From UBA10649 sp963793105 (lineage in GTDB: Bacteria > Actinomycetota > Actinomycetes > S36-B12): 64,000 nucleotides of DNA. A program made the position numbers and the translations under genes. A model generated the notes under the pieces. The model saw only the letters and a list, made by a program, of their open reading frames with translations, was not told the origin of the DNA and ran no database searches. The stretch spans positions 1-64,000 of the forward strand of contig CAWBZB010000003.1 of NCBI GenBank assembly GCA_963793105.1. The letters are read 5' to 3'. Positions 26,301-36,371 of this stretch are shown piece after piece (positions within the stretch are counted from its first letter, which is position 1; every line of letters starts with the position of its first letter).

Positions 26301-29300
26301 GCCCGACGGCCCACCGAGAGCTCCGACAGCGTGTACGTCACGCCCGCCGTCACCTCCTGGTCCGTCACGTCATCGGGTTCCCCGCGCCGCTGAAGCCGCC
26401 CGTCGTCCCCTCCACCGCCAGCGTCCACTCCGACGGATCCACGTCGCTGCCGCGACCACCTTGACCAGCGTCAACGTCGGCGCGATCGCCGTGTTCGTGA
26501 TCGTCCACTCCGCCGACTCGCCGTCCCGGCGAGATCTGGTCCGGCGACGTGTCGAGCCGTGCCGTTTCACCCCCGGTGCAGCCCAGGTCCGAGTCGTCGT
26601 AGCCCGACAGCCCGCCGACTCCGACAGCGTGTACGTCACCCCACCGTAGCCTACTGAGTTCGTCACGTCATGGGTTCCCCCACGCCGCTGAAGCTGCCCC
26701 GTCGTCCCGTCCGCCACGTCCACCCGACGCGGTCCGCATCACTGCCCGAGACCACCTTGACCAGCGTCAACGTCGGCACGATCACCGTGTTCGTGATCGT
26801 GCACTCCGCGACTCGCCGTGACCCAGCGAGATCTCGGTCCGCGACGTGTCGCACGTACCGTGTCACCGTGCGGCCCAGTCCGAGTGCGTCGTCAGCCCGA
26901 CGGCCCACCAGACTCCGACAGCGTGTACGTCACGCCCACCGTCACCTCCTGGTCCGTCACGTCATCGAGTTCCCCGCGCCGCTGAAGCTGCCCGTCGTCC
27001 CGTCCGCCGCCAGCGTCCACTCCGACGATCCGCATCACTGCCCGGACCGCCTTGACCACGTCGACGTCGGCGCGATCGCCGTGTTCGTGATCGTGCACTC
27101 CACCGACTCGCCGTAACCCGCGGCGGTCTGGTCCGGCGACGTGTGCCGTCCGGTCACGGTGCAGACCCAGTCCGAGTCGTCGTGACCCGACGGCCCACCA
27201 GACTCCGACAGCGTGTACGTCACGCCCGCCGTCGCCTCCTGGTCCGTCACGTCATCGGAGGTCCCCGCGCCGCTGAAGCTGCCCGTCGTCCCGTCCGCCG
27301 CCAGCGTCCACTCCGACGGATCCACATCACTGCCCGCGACCGCCTTGACCAGCGTCAACGTCGGCGCGATCGCCGTGTTCGTGATCGTGCACTCCACCGA
27401 CTCGCCGTAACCCAGCGGATCTGGTCCAGCAACGTGTCGACCATCCGTGTCACCGGTGCAGGCCCAGGTCCGAGTCGTCGTCGCCCGACGGCCCACCAGC
27501 TCCGACAGCGTGTACGTCACGCCCACCGTCACCTCCTGGTCCGTCACGTCATCGGAGTCCACGCCGCTGAAGCTGCCGTCGTCCCGTCCGCCGCCAGCGT
27601 CCACTCCGACGGATCCGCATCACTGCCGACCGCCTTGACCAGCGTGACGTCGGCGCGATCGCCGTGTTCGTGATCGTGCACCTCGCCGACTCGCCGTAAC
27701 CCAGCGAGATCTGGTCCAGCGACGTGTCACCATCCATGTCACCGGTCGCAGACCCAGTCCGAGTCGTCGTACCCGACGGCCACCAACTCCGACAGCGTGT
27801 ACGTCACGCCCGCGTCACCTCCTGGTCCGTCACGTCATCGGAGTTCCCCGCGCCGCTGAAGCTGCCCGTCGTCCCGTCCGCCGCCAGCGTCCGCTCCGAC
27901 GGATCCGCGTCGCTGCCCGGACCGCCTTGACCACGTCAACGTCGGCGCGATCGCCGTGTTCGTGATCGTGCACTCCGCCGACTCGCCGTAACCCAGCGAG
28001 ATCTCGTTCCGGCGACATGTCGCCGTCCATGTCACCGGTCCAGACCCAGTCCAGTCGTCGTAGCCCGACGGCCCACCAGACTCCGACAGCGTGTACGTCA
28101 CGCCCGCCGTCACCTCCTGGTCCGTCACGTCATCGGAGTTCCCCGCGCCGCTGAAGCTGCCCGTCGTCCCGTCCGCCGCCAGCGTCCACTCCGACGGATC
28201 CGCATCACTGCCCGAGACCGCCTTGACCAGCGTCAACGTCGGCGCGATCGCCGTGTTCGTGAACGTGCACTCCGCGTTGACCACGGCACCGTTCTTATTG
28301 TCAGACGGGTCACTTTCCTTGACGATGGCCGTCCCGGTCGCTCCGCTGAACTCACAATTGAGGACATTCGTCCCCGAGAGGAACGTGTAGCCCGGCACGT
28401 TGTTCGACTCGGTCACGCTGAACGAGCCCGTCGGCACCTGGAAGAAGGTGACGAACGACTCCCGATCTTCGGGCTGCGGGTCGAGTTGTAACCCGTGCCC
28501 GAGACTGTGAAGGACCACTGGTCGGCCGTGGCGCCTGTCGCCGGTTGCACGATCTTGTTCACCTTGATGAAGGCGAACTGGACGATCGCTCCAGGGTTGA
28601 TGCCCGCCGTCTTGTCCGGCGAGGCCAAACGCATTTGCAGGCTGCCGCCCGAGTACCAACCGGCGCTCTTCGTGTAGGGCACCTCAGCACCGTCAACAAC
28701 CTCGCCCGGGAAGGAGAGGTGTCCACCCCAAGCGAGGTAGTTGGCGGATCCCGTGACGTCGAACTTGACAATCGTGAGGCGCTGCGTCGAACCGCAGTCG
28801 AAGAAGTTGCCGTCAAGATCACCTGACGGGCCGTAGTCCTCGACTTGCAGGATGTCCATACCCGTTCCGTCGAAGTGGCTGACGGAGTCGGTGATCGTGG
28901 CGGGGAGGGAGGGCTCCGTCCCCAGGACGGTACTGGGCCAACTTGCGTTGAAGTCGTCGATGTACGAGTACCCGTAGACCCCTGATGTCAGGAAGTCTCG
29001 GCAAACAGGGGCGTAGTACGGATTGCCAGATGTAGGTAGCGTGCCCATGTCGATCACGAACGGAACGACATCGCCTTCCTTGTAGTTCGAGTTCTGGGCG
29101 TTGAGCGTGCCCTCGATCCACTTGCCGGTGTTCTTCGTCTCCCAAGTCAGCGCCTTGACACTGGCCGGGATCACCGCATCCGTGAACGATGCAGTCGCTT
29201 CACGATCAGTGTCGAGCCCCGTCGCCACCACTGTGTAGTCAGCGACGAACCACTTCGGGAGGGAGAACGTATCGGTGATGCGTCCCTTGTCGTCAGGAGT

Positions 29301-30257
29301 GACGTCGACGTTGCGTTGCCACGAGGAGTTGGTCGCGTCGTTGACATAGATGTGCACAGCGGTGTCGCCACTCCACCCCGTTCCAGACAGAGTCACTAGG
29401 GCTCCGGGCTGGTAGTCAGCCTGGTCGCTGGAGATGGTGACCTTCGCTAGGCGCGCGACGTCGAAGACGGTGCTTGCCGTGCCTTGAGACTGGGCTCCTG
29501 TCGCCAGGACCCCCATCGCTCCAGTGGCCGACTTTGGCAGGACGAACGTCATGCCGATGACACCTTCTGCATCGACGCTCGCCGCGCCCTCGAAGACTGA
29601 CTCGCCGCCCTCGTCGGTCACAACAACAGCGACCTCGTCATCTGACATCCACGCGTCACCGTTGATCGACACGGTTGATCCGGCCATGTACGTCGACTTC
29701 GGCGTCGAGATCGTGCCACCTTCCGCGTCGGCGAGGGTTGATGGCGCCGTCTCACACTCGGCCTCACTCGACTCCGACGGCACCGCACCGTCAACGTCCG
29801 CATCGACGCAGGGATCCGAGTCACCGCTGCCGAGCAGCACCGGACCAGGATCCTCCTCCGACACGACCTCCTCGGCCGCCGGCTCCTCCGACACGACCTC
29901 CTCGGCCGCCGGCTCCTCCGACACGACCTCCTCGGCCGCCGGCTCCTCCGACACGACCTCCTCGGCCGCCGGCTCCTCCGACACGACCTCCTCGGCCGCC
30001 GGCTCCTCCGACACGACCTCTTCGGCCGCCGGCTCCTCCGACACGACCTCCTCGGCCGCCGGCTCCTCGACCGTCGCCGTCTCGACGACGGTGGTCGTGT
30101 CAGTGGTGGTGTCCTCGGCGTTGGCCGGCGCCGTCATCACCAGCCCGCTGAACACCAGGCTGACGGTCGCGAGGATCGCGACCAGTGCGTGGGTTCGGTT
30201 GCGGCTCGTACCGGTGCGGGCGCGACGCGACAGTCGAATGCGACGAATGCTGGACAT
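23319..30257 (-). CDS. Giant secreted repeat surface protein (SpaA/DUF5979-like repeats), many frameshifts in this assembly
   Basis: Start ATG 30257 has GGGAGAG upstream and a signal peptide ending near TAPANAEDT. Next come an acidic decapeptide repeat (about residues 64-133), two Ig-like modules (PKSTYMAGSTVSINGDAW, DQADYQPGALVTLSGTGW), a globular region, and a first SpaA-like domain (FIKVNKIVQPATG...). Then come 13 copies of a 99-residue domain (TLVKAVSG...NTAIAP), a different domain with CTFEGDDDIEGSVDVNGG, two DUF5979 domains (LEINKVVTGGPDGYVGPFDI), a Pro/Lys stretch, and a C-terminal helix with RRR tail after PSSVPAGGGSNAP. No LPXTG. The frame breaks near 28484 and repeatedly within 24.4-28.2 kb, though flanking and repeat sequences stay coherent in alternate frames. 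An intact gene would encode about 2,310 residues. Confidence 0.8.
24429..28260 (-). repeat. Tandem array of about thirteen 297-bp coding repeats
   Basis: The anchor GTGTTCGT (plus strand) recurs at 24429, 24723, 25021, 25317, 25610, 25908, 26198, 26491, 26787, 27081, 27375, 27664, 27956 and 28253. Spacings run from 289 to 298, and only the last is exactly 297 (99 codons). Each unit encodes a SpaA-like beta domain: TLVKAVSGSDADPSEWTL, then DGTTGSFSG, VTAGVTYTLSESGGPSGYDD, GYGESAECTITNTAIAP. Nine of 13 spacings are not multiples of three; differences are mostly single-base deletions scattered through units. Confidence 0.92.
29859..30068 (-). repeat. Seven 30-bp repeats encoding EEPAAEEVVS
   Basis: Seven perfect or near-perfect 30-bp units inside the surface-protein gene, each encoding the decapeptide EEPAAEEVVS; one unit has a silent CTC to CTT change on the plus strand. 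The product is an extended acidic Pro/Ala/Glu/Val rod right after the signal peptide. Confidence 0.95.
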
Positions 30258-30487
30258 TTGGCTCTCCCTGATGAGCGGTGGTCCTTCGTGCCTTGCAGGT
30301 TCACGAGCGACGGGAGGGTCCGACGCACGTGTCCTAAGACGGGAGGATGGCACCGTTGGGTGGATATATCCAGCCCTATCCGTAACAAAGTGGACATTGA
30401 CCGGCGTGTCTGGTCAATTCATAGGGGGATTCGCCGTATAAGCGCCCGAAATCTCCGGGTAGTGCGTCACCTAGACTCGCCTCGCCA

Positions 30488-30568
30488 GCGGGAGTGGTGG
30501 AACGGCAGACACGCACGGTTTAGGTCCGTGTGCCTTCGGGCGTGAGGGTTCAAATCCCTCCTTCCGCA
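30488..30568 (+). tRNA. tRNA-Leu (TAG)
   Basis: Acceptor GCGGGAG pairs with CTTCCGC (one G-T). Anticodon stem CACGG/CCGTG encloses TTTAGGT, anticodon TAG. The long variable arm (TGCCTTCGGGCG) marks a class II tRNA and the T-loop is TTCAAAT. CCA is not encoded. Upstream to 30257 there is no gene; this 230-bp stretch holds the surface-protein promoter region. Confidence 0.96.
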
Positions 30569-30584
30569 CCCTTGTGCACCATCC

Positions 30585-31190
30585 TCAGCTCAGCAGTTCG
30601 CGCACCACCGGAGCCAGCGCCTGGAGTGCCCGACCGCGATGGCTGATCGCGTCCTTCTCGTCCGAGTCCATCTCCGCGGTCGTCACGGCGTACCCGAGCG
30701 GAACGAAGATCGGGTCGTAGCCGAAGCCATTCGTTCCGCGCGGTTCGCGGATGATCGATCCGTCGATGCTGCCCTCGACGACGCGCTCCGTGCCGTCGGG
30801 CAGCGCGATCGCAGCCGCGCATTGGAACGACGCACCCCGCCGTCGATCGGGCACGTCGGAGAGCTGGCCGAGGACGAGTGCGAGGTTCGCGGCGTCGTCA
30901 CCGTGCCGCCCGGACCAGCGCGCGGAGAAGATGCCGGGCATCCCGTTCAACGCATCGATGCACAGACCACTGTCGTCGGCGATCGCCGGGAGACCGGTGA
31001 TGCGCGCGATCTCGCGCGCCTTCAGCAGCGCGTTCCCGGCGAACGACGACTCGGTCTCCGGAACGTCCGGAAGATCGGGGAACGCGTCGGCGCCGAGCAG
31101 CTCGACGTCGAGTCCTGCCGCGTCGAGGATGCGATGCAGCTCCTCGAGCTTGTGCCGGTTCTTCGTCGCGAGGACAACGCGCGCTGCCAT
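30585..31190 (-). CDS. rdgB: Non-canonical purine NTP pyrophosphatase (RdgB/HAM1)
   Basis: 201 residues. Hydrolyses ITP, dITP and XTP to monophosphates to keep them out of nucleic acids. VVLATKNRHKLEEL at the N-terminus, PAIADDSGLCIDAL, NGFGYDPIFVP and ISHRGRAL are the substrate- and metal-binding motifs. It begins one base after the rph stop, in the usual actinobacterial rph-rdgB operon. Confidence 0.96.
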   Translation of the reverse strand: MAARVVLATKNRHKLEELHRILDAAGLDVELLGADAFPDLPDVPETESSFAGNALLKAREIARITGLPAIADDSGLCIDALNGMPGIFSARWSGRHGDDAANLALVLGQLSDVPDRRRGASFQCAAAIALPDGTERVVEGSIDGSIIREPRGTNGFGYDPIFVPLGYAVTTAEMDSDEKDAISHRGRALQALAPVVRELLS

Positions 31191-31191
31191 G

Positions 31192-31935
31192 TCAGTCCCG
31201 GGCAGGAAGAGGCTGCGCGAGCGCCGTTGCCTGCAGGCCGGTGAGCATCGAGCACCCCTCGGCCGCGAGGTCGAGAAGCCGGTCGAGCAGCGCCCGATCG
31301 AAGGCCTCGCCCTCGGCTGTTCCCTGCACCTCGACGAACCTGCCGTCGCCGGTCATGACGACGTTCATGTCGGTGTCCGCGTTGACGTCGTCGTCGTAGT
31401 GAAGATCAAGTCGAGGTTCACCGTCGACGATCCCGACACTGACGGCCGCGACCGAGTCCTTCAACGGATCGACGCCCGGCTTCAGCAGACCCTCGCCGCG
31501 CGCCCAGGCGAGCGCATCGGCAAGTGCGACATACGCACCGGTGATCGCCGCGGTGCGGGTGCCGCCGTCGGCCTGGAGGACGTCGCAGTCGATGAGGATG
31601 CTGTTCTCGCCGAGCACCTCCATGTCGACGACTGCCCGCAGGCTGCGACCGACCAGGCGGGAGATCTCCTGGGTCCGGCCACCGAGCTTGCCCTTGACCG
31701 ACTCGCGCTGGTTGCGGGTGTTGGTGGAGCGCGGCAGCATCGCGTACTCCGCGGTGACCCAGCCGTTGCCCGAGCCCTTCATCCAGCGCGGGACGCCCTC
31801 GGTGAAGGACGCGGTGCACAGCACGCGCGTGCGACCGAACGACACCAGGGTCGAGCCCTCCGCCTGCTCGAGCCAGCCGCGCTCGAAGGTGATGGGACGG
31901 AGCTGATCGGCCGCGCGGCCGTCGGATCGGGTCAT
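31192..31935 (-). CDS. rph: Ribonuclease PH
   Basis: 247 residues. Phosphorolytic 3'-5' exoribonuclease that trims tRNA 3' ends. Seen: RPITFERGWLEQAEGSTLVSFG, GRTQEISRLVGRSLRAVVD and IDCDVLQADGGTRTAAITGAYVAL, with the family's phosphate-binding Arg. Upstream lies a 50-bp inverted-repeat element (31961-32010), then the MBL hydrolase gene. Downstream rdgB follows at once. Confidence 0.96.
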   Translation of the reverse strand: MTRSDGRAADQLRPITFERGWLEQAEGSTLVSFGRTRVLCTASFTEGVPRWMKGSGNGWVTAEYAMLPRSTNTRNQRESVKGKLGGRTQEISRLVGRSLRAVVDMEVLGENSILIDCDVLQADGGTRTAAITGAYVALADALAWARGEGLLKPGVDPLKDSVAAVSVGIVDGEPRLDLHYDDDVNADTDMNVVMTGDGRFVEVQGTAEGEAFDRALLDRLLDLAAEGCSMLTGLQATALAQPLPARD

Positions 31936-31960
31936 GCGGCGACCCTATCCATCCGCCCAT

Positions 31961-32010
31961 TGGCCAGTTGTTGCGGTGACGGCGCAGCCGGACACCGCAA
32001 CAACTGGCCA
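31961..32010. repeat. Long inverted repeat, intergenic element copy 1
   Basis: 18-bp perfect arms (TGGCCAGTTGTTGCGGTG at 31961-31978 and its complement at 31993-32010), 14-nt spacer. It is followed by two direct copies of CGGCGAAGAGGGAGGGAG (32013-32030, 32036-32053). The arm core TGGCCAGTTGTTGC and the purine-rich tail recur at 41697-41780. Placed in the leader of rph. Confidence 0.8.
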
Positions 32011-32065
32011 CTCGGCGAAGAGGGAGGGAGCACGGCGGCGAAGAGGGAGGGAGTGGCGCGGATAG

Positions 32066-32818
32066 TCAGAGGGAGACGGTCAGGCCCGGCCGGGCCTGCT
32101 CGATCGGGCCGGCGAACTCTGCGGACGCTTCGGCGAGGACCACTGCTGCGTCGTTCCAGTCCACGTGGTGCGTGAGCACCAGCATGGCCGCACCCGCCTC
32201 GCGGGCGATCCGTCCGGCGTCCGCCGCCGTCAGGTGAAGATCGGGCGGGCCCTCGCTGCCGACGAACGAGGCCTCGAAGAGCGCGACGTCCGTCCCGCGC
32301 GCGAGCTCCGCCAGCTCGGCACCAGGCCCGGTGTCACCGGAGTAGGTGACCGACCGGCCACCGGCATCCACGCGCACGCAGAACGCCTCGACCGGATGCG
32401 CTGCGCGGACGGTCGTGATCGTGAACGGACCGACCTGGACGGGGTCAGAACCGAGGGTGGCGAAGTCGAACTCCGCCGACAGCGTCTGCGGATCGTCCAT
32501 GCCGTAGATGGCGGCGAGTCGATCGCGAGTGTCGGAGGGACCGAACACGGGAAGCGGCGGACCGGACAGCGCCGGCGCGTAGTGCCGCTGGACGAAGAGC
32601 GACGCGGCATCCACGCAATGGTCGACGTGGCAGTGCGTCAGCACCAGCGCCGCCAGCGCATCCTTGTCCAGCGGCTCGACATACGTCTGCAGGGCGCCGA
32701 GCGCCCCGTTGCCGAGGTCGAGCACGAGCCGCTGCCCGTCATGCTCGAGCAGGTAGCAGGAGGCGGGCGACTGAGCGTTCGGGTAGGAGCCTGCGCACCC
32801 GACGACGGTGAGCTTCAT
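32066..32818 (-). CDS. MBL-fold metallo-hydrolase (RNase Z-like)
   Basis: 250 residues. Metal-binding LTHCHVDHCVDA (HxHxDH), YSGDTGPGAEL and the later VLTHHVDW supply the ligands of a two-metal beta-lactamase fold. FEASFVGSEGPPDLHLTAADAG is typical of the tRNase-Z-like branch found next to murI and rph in actinobacteria. It may be a phosphodiesterase; the substrate is not proven by sequence. Its ATG overlaps the murI stop. Confidence 0.9.
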   Translation of the reverse strand: MKLTVVGCAGSYPNAQSPASCYLLEHDGQRLVLDLGNGALGALQTYVEPLDKDALAALVLTHCHVDHCVDAASLFVQRHYAPALSGPPLPVFGPSDTRDRLAAIYGMDDPQTLSAEFDFATLGSDPVQVGPFTITTVRAAHPVEAFCVRVDAGGRSVTYSGDTGPGAELAELARGTDVALFEASFVGSEGPPDLHLTAADAGRIAREAGAAMLVLTHHVDWNDAAVVLAEASAEFAGPIEQARPGLTVSL

Positions 32819-33609
32819 GCGATCACCTCGACGGCACCGATCTCGGGGCCCAGGAACCGCCGGCCCAGACGCTGGAAGTCCTCGGGATCACCGGTCACCA
32901 TGAACGTGTGCACGGGCTCGGGCAGGTCCGGGTGCCGGAGCAGGTCGTTGGCGACGAGCGTCCGGTACACATCCTTCGCCGTCTCCTCCGCACTCGACAC
33001 CAAGGTGACGTCCTCCCCCATCACGTAGGAGATGACACCCGTCAGCAGCGGGTAGTGCGTGCAGCCGAGAACGAGGGTGTCGACGCCGGCTCGCTTCATC
33101 GGCTCGAGGTACTCCGACGCGACGTCGATCAGCTCGGGCCCCCAGGTGACTCCCGCCTCGACGAACTCCACGAAGCGCGGGCAGGCGATGGTCGTCAGGT
33201 CCACCTGCGGCGCCGCGGCGAACGCATCCGCGTACGCACCTGACGTCACCGTCGCGGACGTGCCGATGACGCCGACGTGCCCGCTGCGCGTCGCTGCCGC
33301 CGCACGTCGGACGGCCGGATGGACCACCTCGATCACGGGCACGTCATAGCGCTCGCGCGCATCGCGGAGGGTCGCGGCGCTGGCCGAGTTGCAGGCGATC
33401 ACGAGCGCCTTGACTCCGTCGGCGACGAGAGCATCCATGATCTCGAGCGAGAACGACCGGACCTCCGCGAGCGGTCGGGGGCCGTACGGCCCGCGGGCGG
33501 TGTCGCCGACATAGCGGACCGGCTCGTGCGGAAGCTGGTCGAGCACCGCACGGGCGACGGTGAGACCGCCGACCCCGGAGTCGAAGATGCCGATCGCCGC
33601 GTCGTTCAT
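32815..33609 (-). CDS. murI: Glutamate racemase
   Basis: 264 residues. Makes D-glutamate for peptidoglycan. IGIFDSGVGGLTVARAV, first catalytic cysteine in IACNSASAATLRD, second in LVLGCTHYPLLTG. Cytoplasmic. Overlaps the MBL hydrolase gene by four bases (ATGA), first in the murI-MBL-rph-rdgB series. Confidence 0.96.
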   Translation of the reverse strand: MNDAAIGIFDSGVGGLTVARAVLDQLPHEPVRYVGDTARGPYGPRPLAEVRSFSLEIMDALVADGVKALVIACNSASAATLRDARERYDVPVIEVVHPAVRRAAAATRSGHVGVIGTSATVTSGAYADAFAAAPQVDLTTIACPRFVEFVEAGVTWGPELIDVASEYLEPMKRAGVDTLVLGCTHYPLLTGVISYVMGEDVTLVSSAEETAKDVYRTLVANDLLRHPDLPEPVHTFMVTGDPEDFQRLGRRFLGPEIGAVEVIA

Positions 33610-33671
33610 GAGGAGGCCAGCCTAGGGCGCGCCTTCGATCCCGCCGCTCGGCCCGTCCCTACTCTTGATGC

Positions 33672-34067
33672 ATGAATCGACCCGTGGGCGTGACCATCGT
33701 CGCCGTGCTGATCTTCATCTCCGCGCTCTTCAACCTGGCGTTCGGCGTCTGGATGATGCTGGCGCCGATCGGGAACAACCCCACCGTCACCGACTTCCTG
33801 GGCAACGCCCAGGAGATCCCGGGCTTCTACCTGTTCGTGAACGGCCTGCTGTCGGCGATCCTCGGCCTGCTCTACCTGTGGCTCATGCGCCTGACGCTGG
33901 CCGGATCCGAGACCGCGTACGTCCTCATCACCGTCCTGTCGGCCATCAACGTCTTCTACGGGCTTCTCCGGCTGCCGTACGGCTGGGGCATCATCTTCGT
34001 GAGCGCCATCATCCTGCTGATGGTCAACACGCGGATGGCCCGGCAGTGGTTCACCCGTACCGCCTGA
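33672..34067 (+). CDS. Small four-helix membrane protein of unknown function
   Basis: 131 residues with four predicted membrane helices: GVTIVAVLIFISALFNLAFG, LFVNGLLSAILGLLYLWLM, AYVLITVLSAINVFYGLL and GIIFVSAIILLMVN. No motif recognised. Alone on the plus strand between two minus-strand operons; ATG start. The antisense frame is a shadow. Confidence 0.7.
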   Translation: MNRPVGVTIVAVLIFISALFNLAFGVWMMLAPIGNNPTVTDFLGNAQEIPGFYLFVNGLLSAILGLLYLWLMRLTLAGSETAYVLITVLSAINVFYGLLRLPYGWGIIFVSAIILLMVNTRMARQWFTRTA

Positions 34068-34099
34068 GCCCTCGCTCATCCGCACGGCCCCGGGCACGA

Positions 34100-35047
<948 letters not shown>

Positions 35048-35048
35048 G

Positions 35049-35321
35049 TCAGCCGCCCGCGACGGCCGGGAGGATGGTGATCGAATCGGCGTCCCGGACC
35101 TCGGTCTGCAGGCCGTCGAGGAAGCGGACGTCCTCGTCGTTCAGGTAGACGTTGACGAAGCGACGCAGGCCGCCGTCGTCGACCAGTCGGTCGGCGATCC
35201 CCGGGTAGCGGGCGTCGAGGTCCTTGACCACGGCCTCGAGGGACGCCCCCTCGACGCTGACGACCTTCTCGCCCGAGGTGTAGGTGCGCAGGATGGTGGG
35301 GACCCGAACTTCGACAGCCAT
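35049..35321 (-). CDS. cysO: CysO-like sulfur carrier protein (MoaD/ThiS family)
   Basis: 90 residues, beta-grasp fold ending SITILPAVAGG. VEVRVPTILRTYTSGEK and RFVNVYLNDEDVRFLDGLQ. The terminal Gly would be adenylated and thiocarboxylated, then used by CysM downstream; the new cysteine is released by Mec (35397). A 17-bp palindrome candidate lies 51 bases upstream. Confidence 0.93.
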   Translation of the reverse strand: MAVEVRVPTILRTYTSGEKVVSVEGASLEAVVKDLDARYPGIADRLVDDGGLRRFVNVYLNDEDVRFLDGLQTEVRDADSITILPAVAGG

Positions 35322-35371
35322 AAGGGGAGCCTAAGTAGCGTTGGGCGACTCCGCCATTCCGGATCCTGCAG

Positions 35372-35388
35372 GTGCAAGGGCTTTGCAG
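35372..35388. promoter_or_regulatory. Palindromic operator candidate ahead of cysO-cysM
   Basis: GTGCAAGGGCTTTGCAG matches the 21803-21819 palindrome at 13 of 17 positions with identical spacing of the TGCAA and TTTGCAG halves. It lies in the 75-bp gap between mec and cysO. Regulatory role is inferred from position only. Confidence 0.4.
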
Positions 35389-35396
35389 GACCGTCG

Positions 35397-35819
35397 TCAG
35401 TCCGAAGTCACCGAGACCGGCTCCTCGGTGACCACCCCGTCGACGATCCGGAATGACCGGACCTCGACCGGCCCGTCCTCCGCGCCCGTCTCGCGGGTCG
35501 AGACCAGCACGTAGTGCGCGTACGGCTCGGACGCATAGGCGACGTCCGTGCGGGACGGGTACGCCTCGGTGGCCGTGTGCGAGTGGTACACGACCACCGG
35601 GACCTCGTCGCGCTCGTCCAGCTCGCGGTACAGGCGCAGCAGGTCCGTCGAGTCGAACTCGTAGAACGTTGGAGAACGCGCCGCGTTCAGCATCGGGATG
35701 AACCGCTCCGGACGATCCGACCCCTCCGGCCCGGCAATCACCCCGCATGCCTCGTCCGGATGATCTCGACGCGCATGCGCCACCATCGCGTCCACGAGGT
35801 CCTGTCGGATCGTCAGCAC
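35397..35819 (-). CDS. mec: Mec-type JAMM/MPN metallopeptidase
   Basis: 140 residues. Zinc-binding JAMM motif in VVYHSHTATEAYPSRTDVAYA (HxH, Ser, Asp) plus an upstream Glu in EACGVIAG. In the CysO pathway it cleaves cysteine from the carrier C-terminus. Downstream, after 75 bp, lie cysO and cysM; upstream DUF2017 and clpS. Confidence 0.93.
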   Translation of the reverse strand: MLTIRQDLVDAMVAHARRDHPDEACGVIAGPEGSDRPERFIPMLNAARSPTFYEFDSTDLLRLYRELDERDEVPVVVYHSHTATEAYPSRTDVAYASEPYAHYVLVSTRETGAEDGPVEVRSFRIVDGVVTEEPVSVTSD

Positions 35820-35828
35820 GTGGTCACC

Positions 35829-36371
35829 CTAGGAGTCGGCGAGCAGGCTCTGCAGGATCGACTCCTGTAGGAAGGTGAGCCAGTCGTACACCTGATAGAG
35901 GCCGGCTCGCGGATCGTCGTCTCCGAGGCCGGCCAGCTCCGCGTGGTTGTCCTCGGTGATCTCGAGCCGCGTCCCGATCGTCAGCCGGGTGTCGTTCAGG
36001 AATCCGAGCCAGGCATCGCGGTCCTCGTCCGCCACCTCGACCACGCCGTCGCAGTCGACGAGATCCCCGGCGACGGCTCGGGCGTGCGCCACCTTCGTCT
36101 CGCGCAGGTCCCGCTCGGTGAATCGACGGAACTGCGCGGCCGCCTCGGGATCCTCCGGGTAGGCATCGGGGAGCAGTCGCCGAACGGCAGGGTCGTCCGG
36201 CACCGTCGCGTCCGGGTCGATCCCGACCATGGCCACGAGGGGATCCTCGCTCGGCGGCGGAGACACCAGGTCGACCAGCTGCGCCGCCAGAGACAGCAGC
36301 AGGGCCACCTCGACCTCCTCCAGCCGGATCGAGACGCCTCGACCGCCGGAGGCTCGCTCCACCTGTGCCAT
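35829..36371 (-). CDS. DUF2017 family protein
   Basis: 180 residues from ATG 36371, which overlaps the clpS stop (ATGA). Acidic, mostly helical: ISIRLEEVEVALLLSLAAQLVDLV-like N-terminus, RLLPDAYPEDPEAAAQFRRFTERDLRE, and AWLGFLNDTRLTIGTRLEITED. The family is conserved between clpS and mec in actinobacteria. No function is known to me. Confidence 0.9.
   Translation of the reverse strand: MAQVERASGGRGVSIRLEEVEVALLLSLAAQLVDLVSPPPSEDPLVAMVGIDPDATVPDDPAVRRLLPDAYPEDPEAAAQFRRFTERDLRETKVAHARAVAGDLVDCDGVVEVADEDRDAWLGFLNDTRLTIGTRLEITEDNHAELAGLGDDDPRAGLYQVYDWLTFLQESILQSLLADS

Noticed and set aside
24429..28260. Many short open frames on both strands within the repeat array
   Set aside because: They are fragments of one repeat-encoding gene broken by single-base indels, or their antisense shadows; none is an independent gene.
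29859..30068. CRISPR-like 30-bp tandem repeats
   Set aside because: Units are contiguous without spacers and encode an in-frame decapeptide; no cas genes are nearby.
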